Of a stretch of DNA of 13,305 nt, positions 1-8,841 are shown piece by piece (the stretch's first letter is position 1; every line of letters begins with the position of its first letter). The notes under the pieces were generated by a model, which worked only from the letters and a program-made list of their open reading frames with translations, searched no databases and was not told the origin of the DNA. The position numbers and the translations under genes are program-made. The stretch is from contig JAGGYV010000224.1 of assembly GCA_021162325.1 (NCBI GenBank), positions 1 to 13,305 of the forward strand. The letters run 5' to 3'. The stretch is from Desulfobacteraceae bacterium. Lineage in GTDB: Bacteria > Desulfobacterota > Desulfobacteria > Desulfobacterales > Desulfosalsimonadaceae.

Positions 1-57
1 GAAGACGAAAAAAATTCCAGCGCCAAATTCGATGACTTATTTATTTCCGAACCCTAA
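1..57 (+). CDS. possible C-terminal tail of an upstream gene (partial)
   Basis: Frame 1 is open from the window edge to a TAA at 55-57 and encodes 18 residues, acidic and polar, ending FDDLFISEP. The composition and codon use would suit a protein tail, but there is too little to identify a family. A second frame is also open to about position 111, so the assignment is weak. The promoter-like sequence at 86-114 follows this stop, which fits a gene boundary here. Confidence 0.3.
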   Translation, partial: EDEKNSSAKFDDLFISEP

Positions 58-85
58 GTCTGATCCGGCTTTCATCGATCCGTTC

Positions 86-114
86 TTGACTTGCGGCAGG
101 AACTCCCGTTAAAT
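86..114 (+). promoter_or_regulatory. candidate sigma-70-type promoter for the mltF-like/apbE pair
   Basis: TTGACT (86-91, 5 of 6 matches to the -35 consensus) is followed after exactly 17 bp by TTAAAT (109-114, 4 of 6 matches to the -10 consensus). The predicted start near 121 would leave a leader of about 70 nt before the ATG at 190. This is seen by eye only; no scoring was done. Confidence 0.4.
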
Positions 115-189
115 AAATCACATAGATAACACTTCGATATAAAAAATTTTCACGCCGCATCTTTTTTGAAGGTTGAGCATTATCTTTCT

Positions 190-1632
190 ATGAGAATATT
201 TTATTTTGACTCAGTGCGCCTCCATAAAAAAAAATTGTTGAAAATCAAACACGCATTATTTTTCCTGCTGATTATCCCGGGATTAACTATCCCTGGTTTA
301 ACCACTCCCGGATGTTATCGCCCAAACGACGCATTACAAAAAATTAAAAACAACGGCGAAATAGTTATTATCACTGACAACAGCGCCCATGGATTTTATC
401 TGTATCAGGAGCGGCCCATGGGTTTTGAATATCAACTGGTAAAAAAATTTGCAGATTTTTTAAATGTTAAACTGACGGTCATCACGCCGGGCTGGGAAAA
501 AATGTTCGATACGCTTTTAAGCAACAAAGGCGATCTTATTGCATCCAGTTTGACAAAAACGACCCGGCGAAAAACCCGGCTGACATTTTCTGATGAATAC
601 ATGAAGGTTCAGCAGCAGGTAATTGTCCGCAAAGGAGACAGCCGGTTAAAAAAACTTTCGGATTTAGACGGCAAAACCGTTCACATACGAAAAAACACCT
701 CCTATCATGAGCGTCTGGTGGAATTAAAAAAATCCGGAATAGATATTCACTTAGCGTTTTATGAGAATACCCCGACGGAAGAACTTTTGCGCCAGGTTCA
801 GAAGAATGAAATCAAAATTACCATTGCTGATTCCAATATTTTCCGATTAAACCGTCGGTATTACCCGGATCTGAAAATCGCTTTTTCGATTGCGGAACAG
901 CAGTCTCTTGGATGGGCGGTTAAAAAAAGTGATGTCCGGCTTTTAAAAGAAATCAATCGGTTCTTTGATATCATTAAAAAAGACGGTACATTTGATCGAA
1001 TCTACAATAAATACTATGCTGGCACGGAAATGTTTGACTATGTGGATATCAAAAAATTTCATAATCGCTTAAAAACCCGACTGCCTGCCTTCAAACAGAT
1101 TATCGAAAATGAATCTAAAAAGTATAATTTTGACTGGCGGCTGATTGCCGCTGTCATTTACCAGGAATCTCAGTTTAACCCCAATGCAATCAGTTACACG
1201 GGCGTCCGGGGGCTCATGCAGCTGACAATGCCCACGGCGGATGAAATGGGTGTTTCAAACCGATTCAACCCTGAAGAGAGTATTAAAGGCGGAATCAAGT
1301 ACCTGCACAAACTGTATAATCAATTTGGCGATCTGGACCCGGATGAAAAATTAAAATTTGCCCTCGGCAGCTATAACGTGGGTTATGGACATATTAAAGA
1401 TGCACGCAATATCGCACTCAAAAAAGGATTGGATATCAACAAATGGAGTTCTCTTGAGCAGACCCTGCCGTTACTTCGATACCGGGAGTACCATGAAAAA
1501 TCCATTTTCGGCTATGCCAGAGGGACGGAACCGGTCCGGTATGTCAACCGGATTTTAACGTATTATAGTATTTTAAAAATGAAACCCGAAGCATCATCCG
1601 GCACAGCCCTTGACTCCAAACGGATACTTTAA
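190..1632 (+). CDS. MltF-like protein: periplasmic solute-binding domain plus lytic transglycosylase domain
   Basis: The 480-residue product should be an envelope murein hydrolase, cleaving peptidoglycan between MurNAc and GlcNAc with 1,6-anhydro product formation. Residues 13-41 are a basic stretch followed by a hydrophobic segment ending LTTPGC, so Cys42 could be a lipidated N-terminus, although Pro at -2 makes the lipobox imperfect. Residues about 50-285 resemble a family 3 amino-acid-binding domain. Residues about 310-460 are an SLT domain with YQESQFNP (catalytic Glu326), GLMQL, ALGSYNVGYGH and a late RYVNRI motif. This is the domain order of E. coli MltF, which has 518 residues. The start is ATG 190; an in-frame TTG at 166 would add eight residues but has no good ribosome site. 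The next gene begins 23 nt downstream, so the two are probably cotranscribed. Whether the binding domain senses a ligand is unknown. Confidence 0.85.
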   Translation: MRIFYFDSVRLHKKKLLKIKHALFFLLIIPGLTIPGLTTPGCYRPNDALQKIKNNGEIVIITDNSAHGFYLYQERPMGFEYQLVKKFADFLNVKLTVITPGWEKMFDTLLSNKGDLIASSLTKTTRRKTRLTFSDEYMKVQQQVIVRKGDSRLKKLSDLDGKTVHIRKNTSYHERLVELKKSGIDIHLAFYENTPTEELLRQVQKNEIKITIADSNIFRLNRRYYPDLKIAFSIAEQQSLGWAVKKSDVRLLKEINRFFDIIKKDGTFDRIYNKYYAGTEMFDYVDIKKFHNRLKTRLPAFKQIIENESKKYNFDWRLIAAVIYQESQFNPNAISYTGVRGLMQLTMPTADEMGVSNRFNPEESIKGGIKYLHKLYNQFGDLDPDEKLKFALGSYNVGYGHIKDARNIALKKGLDINKWSSLEQTLPLLRYREYHEKSIFGYARGTEPVRYVNRILTYYSILKMKPEASSGTALDSKRIL

Positions 1633-1655
1633 AAAAAATACATTTCAGCAAGCGA

Positions 1656-2813
1656 ATGAATAATAAAAAAACCACTATTTTTCAAAAATATAAAAAATCC
1701 GCTCTCATTACGCTGCTGGTTTTAATTTCACTCGGCATCGGATATTATGTCATGTCGTTATTCCTGCCCCAGGGCCTTGAGCACCGAACCCTTCGCACAG
1801 ACAGCGCGAATAACGAACCGTCGCTTAAAAACATCGGTAAAAAATGGTGGGAGGCCAGACAATTGATCTATCATGATATCCCCGCCCGAATTCTTTTTTC
1901 AGCCCCCTCATCAACAAACGATACCCCGAATAAAATCAATCAGGCCGTATGGCATGAATTTGATCGCGTGGGCCGAATTTTTAATCCGTTTAATCCGAAA
2001 TCTGAAATCAGCCGGTTAAATGCCACAGACCAATCCCAACCCATTACGGTGACGGAAGACGTGTATTCCGCCATGCGCATATCCCAACATTTATGGTATG
2101 ACAGCAACGGGCAGTTTGATCCAACCATGTGGCAGATTAAACGGCTCTGGCAAACTGCGGAAAAAAACCAGCACATACCGGACGGGAAAGATATTGCCGG
2201 GGCATTGCAATGGACCGGATTTAAAAAGATCCAGTTTCCCGACACTTTCAAAAATACAATCCTGATTAACGGTCATCCGGTAAAATTCGATTTCGGGGGG
2301 ATGGTTAAAGGATATGCCGTGGACCAGGTCCAACAGATCCTTTTAAATTACGGCGTTGCCGCAGGACTTTTGCAACTGGGGGGAGAGATCTGCGCATTCG
2401 GCAACAACAATGACACCCCATGGCGCATTGGTATTCAACACCCAAAACAGATGAAAAAGGTGTGGGGAGTTATTTCATCGAAGAACAGTATCCGGGTTTC
2501 AACCAGCGGAAATTACCGCCAGCCGATAAGGATCAACGGCCAATCCTTTTACCATATTTTCAGCCCGGAAACCGGCCAACCGGTTTCGGAAAAAATACTG
2601 GGGGTCACAACGGCAAGTATTGACGGCAAAGAGACCAATGCCCGGCTCGACGGGATCGCCACGGCCATTACAGTTTTGGGTGCTTTAAAGGGGATTGCAC
2701 TTGCTGAAACGTTAAAAATTGAAGCCGTGATCCTTTATGAGAAACAAGACGGTTCAATCGGGGAATACAGCACGGCCGGATTATCAGGATACTATAAACG
2801 AAATAAAGATTAG
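1656..2813 (+). CDS. apbE: ApbE family FAD:protein FMN transferase
   Basis: This 385-residue protein should attach FMN from FAD covalently to a Thr/Ser of exported flavoproteins such as RnfG/RnfD or NqrB/NqrC-type subunits, acting on the outer face of the cytoplasmic membrane. Residues 15-37 form one hydrophobic segment after a lysine-rich start, so it is probably a membrane-anchored periplasmic enzyme rather than a lipoprotein. Family motifs are in order: DFGGMVKGYAVD (212-223), LGGEI (241-245), SGNYR (284-288), YHIFSPETG (299-307) and ARLDGIATA (329-337), with Asp332 a likely Mg2+ ligand. The length is normal for the family. The start ATG at 1656 has only a weak Shine-Dalgarno sequence, so translation may be coupled to the preceding gene. 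No ApbE substrate gene is visible in the window; an Rnf or Nqr complex encoded elsewhere is the natural guess. Confidence 0.93.
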   Translation: MNNKKTTIFQKYKKSALITLLVLISLGIGYYVMSLFLPQGLEHRTLRTDSANNEPSLKNIGKKWWEARQLIYHDIPARILFSAPSSTNDTPNKINQAVWHEFDRVGRIFNPFNPKSEISRLNATDQSQPITVTEDVYSAMRISQHLWYDSNGQFDPTMWQIKRLWQTAEKNQHIPDGKDIAGALQWTGFKKIQFPDTFKNTILINGHPVKFDFGGMVKGYAVDQVQQILLNYGVAAGLLQLGGEICAFGNNNDTPWRIGIQHPKQMKKVWGVISSKNSIRVSTSGNYRQPIRINGQSFYHIFSPETGQPVSEKILGVTTASIDGKETNARLDGIATAITVLGALKGIALAETLKIEAVILYEKQDGSIGEYSTAGLSGYYKRNKD

Positions 2814-2853
2814 ACCATGCAGACAATTAGGATAACGATGGTTCACTACCTGC

Positions 2854-2911
2854 AACACTGTTATCATTACAAAAATTATGTTTACTTCTGTTGACAGTGT
2901 TATTTTTTTTT
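2854..2911 (+). terminator. candidate terminator after apbE (inverted repeat plus T-run)
   Basis: AACACTGT (2854-2861) and its exact complement ACAGTGTT (2894-2901) are separated by 32 nt, and nine T residues follow (2903-2911). The T-run directly after the second arm is terminator-like, but the loop is long and the stem is AT-rich, so an operator or chance repeat is also possible. The rest of the 2814-3007 gap shows no open reading frame. Confidence 0.33.
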
Positions 2912-2915
2912 AGTA

Positions 2916-2943
2916 CTGATGTGAAGAACTTTTTTGCCATAAT
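2916..2943 (+). promoter_or_regulatory. weak candidate promoter for the metF-hdrA-mvhD-metVF cluster
   Basis: CATAAT (2938-2943) is a 5 of 6 match to a -10 box, with a poor -35 (CTGATG, 3 of 6) 16 bp upstream. A perfect TTGACA lies at 2891-2896 but no good -10 box sits 16-18 bp after it. A promoter is expected somewhere here because the gap follows the apbE stop; the exact position is uncertain. Confidence 0.22.
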
Positions 2944-3007
2944 GCATTGACCCATCAATCATCATACACATTAACGGTCTTATTCAGCCTGTTCTCCGGA
3001 GGTTAAA

Positions 3008-3880
3008 ATGGATCTGAAACGTCAGTTGGAAGCCAAAGAATTTGCGATTCTCGCAGAGATTGAACCGCCCAAAGGCACCGACATTACCGCAATGGTTAAC
3101 AACGCGGCAAAAGTAAAAGAAGAAGTCACCGCTTTTGTGGTTCCTGAAATGAGCAACGCCGTCATGCGAATGAGTGCATTAGGGGCTGCCATGGTCCTTG
3201 AAGCCAACCGAATGGAAACCGTTATGCAGATCAACTGTCGCGACCGTAACAGAATCGCACTCCAGGCAGACCTTCTCGCAGCGGCGGCATGCGGGATCAA
3301 AAATGTGATGGCGGTTACCGGCGAAGACCCCAGCTTCGGAGATCATCACCAGGCGGCATCTGTCTATGACATCACTATTGATCAACTCTTACAAACGATT
3401 CAAGGGCTTAAAAACGGTAAAGACATGGCCGGCATTGAACTGGCCGGAAGCCCTGATTTTACAGCCGGATCAATGGTTAATTCAGGCCTGAAAGGTGTAG
3501 AACTGGACCGGGAAATGGATGCCATGAAACAAAAAATTGATTCCGGTGTCCGTTTTTTTATCACCCCCCCGTTATTTGACGTATCTGTCATTGAACCGTT
3601 CATGAGTAAAATAAATACCAGCGACGATATTCATATCATTCCAACCGTGGTGCTGCTAAAATCACTTGGAATGGCCCGATACATGTCAAGAAACATGAAA
3701 CATGTACATATTTCTGACGACCTGATTAAACAAATCCAGAAAGCACCGGATAAAGTACGGGAATGCATCCGGATTGCCAAAAATACGGTTTCTGAAATTA
3801 AAAAAAATGGATTCAGCGGCGCCATGATTTCCACCATCGGTTGGGAAGACCGGCTGTACGATATTATTCACGGCATCTAA
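3008..3880 (+). CDS. MetF-family methylenetetrahydrofolate reductase paralogue (first copy)
   Basis: The 290-residue product is a flavin-dependent (beta/alpha)8-barrel protein of the MetF family, expected to bind FAD or FMN and a folate C1 compound. The N-terminal EIEPPKG supplies Glu17 at the position of the E. coli MetF catalytic Glu28 (E-x-x-P-P), and AVTGEDP (102-108) with Asp107 matches the flavin-contact RGD region. RDRNRIALQADLLAA resembles RDKNRIAIQSDILGA of the second MetF in this cluster. It is clearly divergent from that copy along the rest of its length. A strong GGAGG at 2998-3002 precedes ATG 3008, and the gene heads the cluster, 16 nt before hdrA. It may be a second reductase subunit, a methyl-donor-specific variant, or a structural partner. 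Family membership is secure; its exact reaction is not. Confidence 0.85.
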   Translation: MDLKRQLEAKEFAILAEIEPPKGTDITAMVNNAAKVKEEVTAFVVPEMSNAVMRMSALGAAMVLEANRMETVMQINCRDRNRIALQADLLAAAACGIKNVMAVTGEDPSFGDHHQAASVYDITIDQLLQTIQGLKNGKDMAGIELAGSPDFTAGSMVNSGLKGVELDREMDAMKQKIDSGVRFFITPPLFDVSVIEPFMSKINTSDDIHIIPTVVLLKSLGMARYMSRNMKHVHISDDLIKQIQKAPDKVRECIRIAKNTVSEIKKNGFSGAMISTIGWEDRLYDIIHGI

Positions 3881-3896
3881 TTTTAGGGAGTGTGGA

Positions 3897-6800
3897 ATGG
3901 ATCAGAAACCCGAACCGGTACAAAAAAAACAAAAAAATGATACGGTCGGAGCCGCCATGGTGGTCGGGGCCGGCATTGCAGGCATGCAGTCCGCTATTGA
4001 TTTGGCAAACTCAGGATATTACGTCTATCTTCTGGAAAAATCATCCGCCATCGGCGGCCTTATGTCCGAGCTGGACAAAACATTTCCCACCAACGACTGT
4101 GCCATGTGAGTGATCTCACCCAAACTGGTCGAGGTCGGCCGGCACTTAAACATCGAGCTAAAAACCGGAACTGAAATTCTTGCGCTGGAAGGACAACCGG
4201 GAAACTTTAAGGCAAAAGTTCGCCAGGAAGCCAGATACGTTGACCTTTCAAAATGCACCAGCTGCGGGGAATGCACAAAAGTATGCCCCATAGAGGTTCC
4301 CAATGAATATGATCAGGGCCTTTCCATACGCAAAGCCATTTATAAAAAATACCCCCAGGCCATCCCGGGTGCCTTTGCCATCAGTAAAACAGGGACGGCT
4401 CCCTGCAAGGCCACCTGCCCGGCCCACGTCAGCATCCAGGGTTACATTGCACTGATTAATGAAGGAAAATATTTTGAAGCATTAAAACTATTCAAACAGG
4501 ACCACCCTTTCCCGGGTATCTGCGGCCGGGTTTGCCACCATCCGTGTGAAAGCATCTGTACGCGCGGCGATTATGACGAACCCCTGGCAATCCGTGAACT
4601 GCACCGCTTTCTGGCAGACTGGGAACAAACCCAGGATTCATCCTATGTACCGGAAGTTCCGGAAAAAAGAGATGAAAAAGTGGCCATTATCGGATCCGGC
4701 CCGGCCGGACTGGCTGCGGCTTATTTTCTGGCTTTGCGGGGATATCAGGTAACCATTTTTGAAAAACTGCCGATGACCGGCGGCATGATGGCTGTGGGAA
4801 TTCCTGAATACAGATTGCCCAGAAATATCCTCACCAGTGAAATCCAGACCATTGAAAAAATGGGCGTTGAGATCAAAACCAATATCACCTTTGGTAAAGA
4901 CATTACGTTAGACAGTCTTAAAGCAGACGGCTTTTCCGCCACATTTATGGCCATCGGCCTGCATGGCGGCCGCCCGCTTGGCGTTGAAAACGAAAATGCC
5001 GACGGTGTTCTTCAGGGAGTTGATTTTTTACGTGATGTGGCACTTGGCAATAAGGTCTCCATCGGCAAGGATATTCTGGTGATCGGCGGCGGAAACGTTG
5101 CCATTGATGTGGCTCTTTGTGCCAAACGAAAAGGTGCGGATCATGTCACGCTGATCTGCCTGGAATCCCGCGATGAAATGCCGGCATGGGAACATGAAAT
5201 CAAAGAAGCCCTTGAAGGCGACATCAATATTGTCAACAGCTTTGGCCCAAAAAACTTTTTTATTGATAAAAGCAACAAAGTTTCAGGCATCGAATTTAAA
5301 ACCTGCTCAGCGGTTTTTGATGCTGACGGCCGCTTCAGCCCGCAATATGATGAAAGTGCTTGTCAGGCTTTTTTCGGCGACACGATTATTGTTGCCATCG
5401 GACAATCCACCAACTTAGAACACATAACCGAACAGAATATTGCCACCACCCGTGTGGGAGGTCTTGCTGCAGACCCGGTCACCCTTCAAACGCCTGTTGA
5501 ATGGGTCTTTGCAGGGGGCGATGCCTTTTACGGTCCCAAATCGGTGGTTGATGCGGTTGCCTGCGGCAAAGAGGCGGCAGAAAGTATCCACCGTTATATA
5601 AACGGGCTGGATTTAAAACAAGATCGTGAAAAAATCTGGGAGTATGAAAAACCGGATATTCTCAACGAACCTTTAAGAACCCGAACACAGGTTCGATGTC
5701 TGGCACCAGATGCCCGGGAATGTAATTTTCTGGAAGTATCCTATGGCTACAATGAAAATGAAGCTAAAAATGAAGCAAACAGATGCTTAAAATGCGGTAT
5801 CTGCTCTGAATGCTATCAATGCGTGGATGCCTGCCTGGCTGGCGCCATTGACCACTCTCAAAAAGCTGTTGAAGAAATTCTGGACGTCGGATCGGTAATC
5901 CTGTGCCCCGGCAATGAGGTCTTTGACCCTTCGCCGTTTGACGATATTTATCATTATAGTACAAATCCCAACGTCCTCACCAGCCTGGAATTTGAACGAA
6001 TCCTTTCTGCGTCCGGCCCTACCATGGGGCATCTGGTGAGGCCTTCGGATGAAAAAGAACCTGAAAAAATCGCCTGGCTGCAATGTATCGGGTCCAGAGA
6101 TACCAACCGGTGCGGGAATGGTTATTGTTCATCCGTCTGCTGCATGTACGCGATCAAAGAAGCCATGATTGCCAAGGAACACTCCAAAAATGACCTGGAC
6201 GCGGTCATCTTTAATATGGACATCCGGACATTTGGCAAAGATTATGAAAAGTATTACCTCCGTGCCAAAGACAATGACGGGGTACGGTTTGAAAAAGCCA
6301 GAATTCACACCATTGATGAAATTAATGAAACCGGAAACCTTCGTCTCAAATTTGCAAATGAAGCCGGCGCAATGCAGGAAGAAGAATTTGATATGGTGAT
6401 TCTCTCCGTAGGCATGCAGGTTTCGGAATCCGCTATTCACACCGCGAATCTGCTGGACATCGAACTCAATAAAAATAATTTTGCGGCCACAAACCCTTTT
6501 ACCCCCATGGAAACCAGCCGACCGGGTGTGTTTGCCTGCGGCGTTTTCCAGGGCCCCAAAGACATACCCACATCCATCACGGAAGCCAGCGCTGCCGCCT
6601 GCGCGGCAGGCCGATATATGGCGCAAGCCCGCGGGACCCTCATTAAACAGGTAGATGTGCCGGATGAAATTGATGTGAGCGGAGAACCGCGCATCGGCGT
6701 GTTTGTCTGTGACTGCGGCATCAATATTGCCGGGACTGTCGATGTGCCAAGCGTCCGCGAATACGCTGAAACCCTTCCAAATGTTGTCTACGCCGGAGAG

Positions 6801-8354
6801 AATCTCTTTACCTGCAGTCAGGACACGCAGGAACAGATAAAAGAAGTTATCAAAGAAAACCAGCTGAATCGGGTCGTGGTTTCTTCCTGCACCCCCCTAA
6901 CCCATGAACCCATCTTCATGGACACACTGGAAAAAAGCGGCCTCAATAAGTATCTGTTTGAAATGGCCAACATCCGTAACCAGGACTCGTGGGTTCATTC
7001 CGATTCTCCCGAGCAGGCAACCCAAAAGGCCAGGGACCTGGTAAAAATGTCCGTGGCACGGGCTGCCTCCCTCCATCCGCTGCATGAACGGCAGATACCC
7101 GTTACCTACCGCGCATTGATCATCGGCGGCGGAGTGGCCGGAATGAATGCTGCCATCGGCATTGCGGACCAGGGTTTTGAAGTGGTGCTTGTTGAAAAAG
7201 AAGCCGAACTGGGCGGCCTGGCCAATCGACTGCATAAAACCATTGAAGGCGCTGACATCCCGGCCTATCTTTCCGGCCTTGTAAAAAAAGTTAAAAATCA
7301 CCCCAAAATTCAGGTTCTGGCTCAATCGCTGATTGTCGATTTTTCAGGATTTAAAGGGAACTTTAAAACAGAGATCCTGGTCGGCCCGGGTATGTATGAA
7401 CGAAAAATTGAGCACGGGGTGGTCATCGTTGCCACCGGTGCCAAAGAGTATGTGCCGACAGAATATCTTTACGGGCAGGACCCAAGGATATTAACACAGA
7501 TTGAACTAACAGACCGACTTGAAAAAGACGGTGCCGGTCATCCGGATCAGGTCGTGATGATCCAGTGCGTGGGCTCCAGAAACGATGAAAACCCCAACTG
7601 TTCCCGGATTTGCTGTCAAAGCGCGATCAAAAATGCCATTCACATTAAGGCGCTTAACCCGGACACCCAGGTATACATCCTGTACCGTGATATCCGAACC
7701 TACGGCCTGATGGAAGAATATTATACCAAAGCGCGACAGCTCGGTGTTTTCTTTTTCCGGTTCAAAGAGAATGATCCGCCGGAAGTCACAACATCCGGGG
7801 AAAATCTAACGGTAACCTTTACCGACCATATATTGGGACGAAAACTCAGTGTTGACACGGATATTCTGGCGCTAAGCGCAGGAATGATTGCAGAAGATAC
7901 AGAGGAACTTGCCTCGATTATGAAACTAAACCGCAATCCTGAAAATTACTTTATCGAGGCCCATGTCAAGCTGCGACCGGTTGAAATGAGCACAGAAGGA
8001 ATTTTTGTCTGCGGCACGGCCCACAGCCCCAAACTGATCACTGAAACCATTGCCCAGGCCCAGGCGGCCGCGTCACGTGCCATAACATTCCTTGCCCAGC
8101 CGCACCTGACCCTGTCTGCTGTCACGGCAGTGGTTGATACGGAAAAATGCGCGGCCTGTCTGATCTGCGTGCGAACCTGCCCGTATGATGTCCCGAGGAT
8201 CAACAAAGACGGTGTCAGCGAGATTGATGATGCTTTATGCCAGGGGTGCGGCGCATGTGTCGCCGAATGCCCGGCAAAAGCAATCGAATTGAACTGGTAT
8301 GAAGATGAGCAATTATTAAGCAAGGTGGATGCCTTGCTGGAGGGAGTCATATGA
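3897..8354 (+). CDS. hdrA: HdrA-type selenoprotein, tandem HdrA with nested GltD-like NAD(P)H module (HdrL-like)
   Basis: This is read as one 1485-residue protein in which TGA 4107-4109 encodes Sec71. It is expected to be the cytoplasmic electron-bifurcating flavoprotein of the cluster. Order: FAD site GAGIAG (24-29); CAM-Sec-VISPK motif; [4Fe-4S] motif Cys120/123/126/130; then an inserted GltD-like unit with Cys170/174/209/213/217/221, FAD site GSGPAG (266-271) and NAD(P) site GGGNVA (397-402); then Cys630/633/636/639/642/646 and the HdrA Cys730/744/748/749 set. A second HdrA follows: N-domain VCDCGINIAG (Cys938, Cys940), FAD site GGGVAG (1077-1082), Cys1224/1235/1239/1240, and two C-terminal [4Fe-4S] motifs (Cys1418-1428 and 1448-1458). 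Without readthrough the frame would give a 70-residue stub and a fragment starting at GTG 4110 with no ribosome site. AGGGAG (3885-3890) precedes ATG 3897. The stop overlaps the mvhD start by four bases. Similar large HdrA-like proteins (HdrL) are known from sulfate reducers. Confidence 0.92.
4107..4142 (+). promoter_or_regulatory. Sec codon and candidate bacterial SECIS hairpin in hdrA
   Basis: TGA 4107-4109 lies in DCAM-Sec-VISPK. A hairpin follows: CTGGTCG (4125-4131) pairs with CGGCCGG (4136-4142), seven base pairs including two G-U pairs, around the loop AGGT (4132-4135). The loop starts 22 nt after the TGA and has G at its second position, matching the general bacterial SECIS layout; E. 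coli fdhF also has an AGGU-type loop. No folding energy was computed. Confidence 0.65.
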
Positions 8355-8782
8355 GCCGGAATTTTGATCCGATTATTCTTGTGTTCTGTTGCAATTTTTG
8401 AGGATACTCTGCTGCGGACCTGGCAGGTTCCATGCGATTATCCTATCCGACAAGTATCAAAATTATCCGCGTGCCGTGTACCGGCAAAGTAGACATTATT
8501 CATATTTTACGCGCTTTTGAAAAAGGCGCTGACGGCGTCTGTGTTATCGGATGTATGGAAGGAGAATGTCATTATAAATCCGGAAATTTCAGAGCGCGTA
8601 AGCATGTGGAACAGGCACAAAAAATTCTAGATACCATCGGCATCGGCGGTGGCCGGGCGCAAATGTATAACCTGTCTGCCGCTGACGGACCGCTTTTTGC
8701 CGAACACGCCCAAGACATCTATGATAAAATTATGGCGCTGGGCCCAAACCCCATTAAATTAAAAAAACATAAGGCAGCATAG
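8351..8782 (+). CDS. mvhD: MvhD-type [2Fe-2S] electron-transfer subunit, selenoprotein
   Basis: This is read as 143 residues with TGA 8399-8401 as Sec17. MvhD (VhuD/FlpD family) is a small iron-sulfur protein that docks on HdrA and passes electrons from a partner dehydrogenase to its flavin; here the partner would be MetVF, since no hydrogenase or formate dehydrogenase is nearby. Visible family features are FCCNF-Sec-GYSAADLAG at 12-26 (the family normally has Cys at the Sec position), RVPCTGKVD (40-48) and GCMEGECHYKSGN (67-79). ATG 8351 overlaps the hdrA TGA (ATGA), and GGAGGGAG at 8339-8346 gives a good ribosome site. If the TGA were a stop, the only in-frame ATG after it (8432) would give 116 residues lacking the CC-N-x-C motif. 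VhuD selenoproteins are known in methanogens, and bacterial homologues have been reported. Confidence 0.92.
8399..8431 (+). promoter_or_regulatory. Sec codon and candidate bacterial SECIS hairpin in mvhD
   Basis: TGA 8399-8401 lies in CCNF-Sec-GYS. ACCT (8418-8421) pairs with AGGT (8425-8428) around loop GGC (8422-8424), and GG 8416-8417 extends the stem with CC 8430-8431 across a one-base bulge. The loop begins 20 nt after the TGA and starts with G, nearly the same geometry as the hdrA hairpin. The stem is shorter, so support is somewhat weaker. Confidence 0.55.
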
Positions 8783-8841
8783 GAGATCTGTGCCTGCAAT
8801 ATTTGACAATCTCGAACTCTTTATAATGAAAGGTCGAAAGT

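Noticed and set aside
4107..4109. In-frame TGA as a nonsense mutation or sequencing error making hdrA a pseudogene
   Set aside because: The rest of the 1485-residue frame is intact, the TGA is at a known Cys/Sec position, and the next gene has the same feature with a similar downstream hairpin.
6129..6626. 165-residue open frame on the minus strand inside hdrA
   Set aside because: It is antisense to a clearly conserved coding frame and has no recognisable domain; the other long antisense frames within hdrA were rejected for the same reason.
4110..8354. Separate HdrA gene starting at GTG 4110
   Set aside because: It has no ribosome site, starts in the middle of a conserved motif (CAM-x-VISPK) and would lack the first FAD-binding site.
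8803..8827. TTGACA and TATAAT hexamers between mvhD and metV as a strong internal promoter
   Set aside because: Both match the consensus perfectly, but the spacer is only 13 bp, far from 17, and the -10 box lies only 14 nt before the metV ATG. I treat it as chance or at most a poor promoter.
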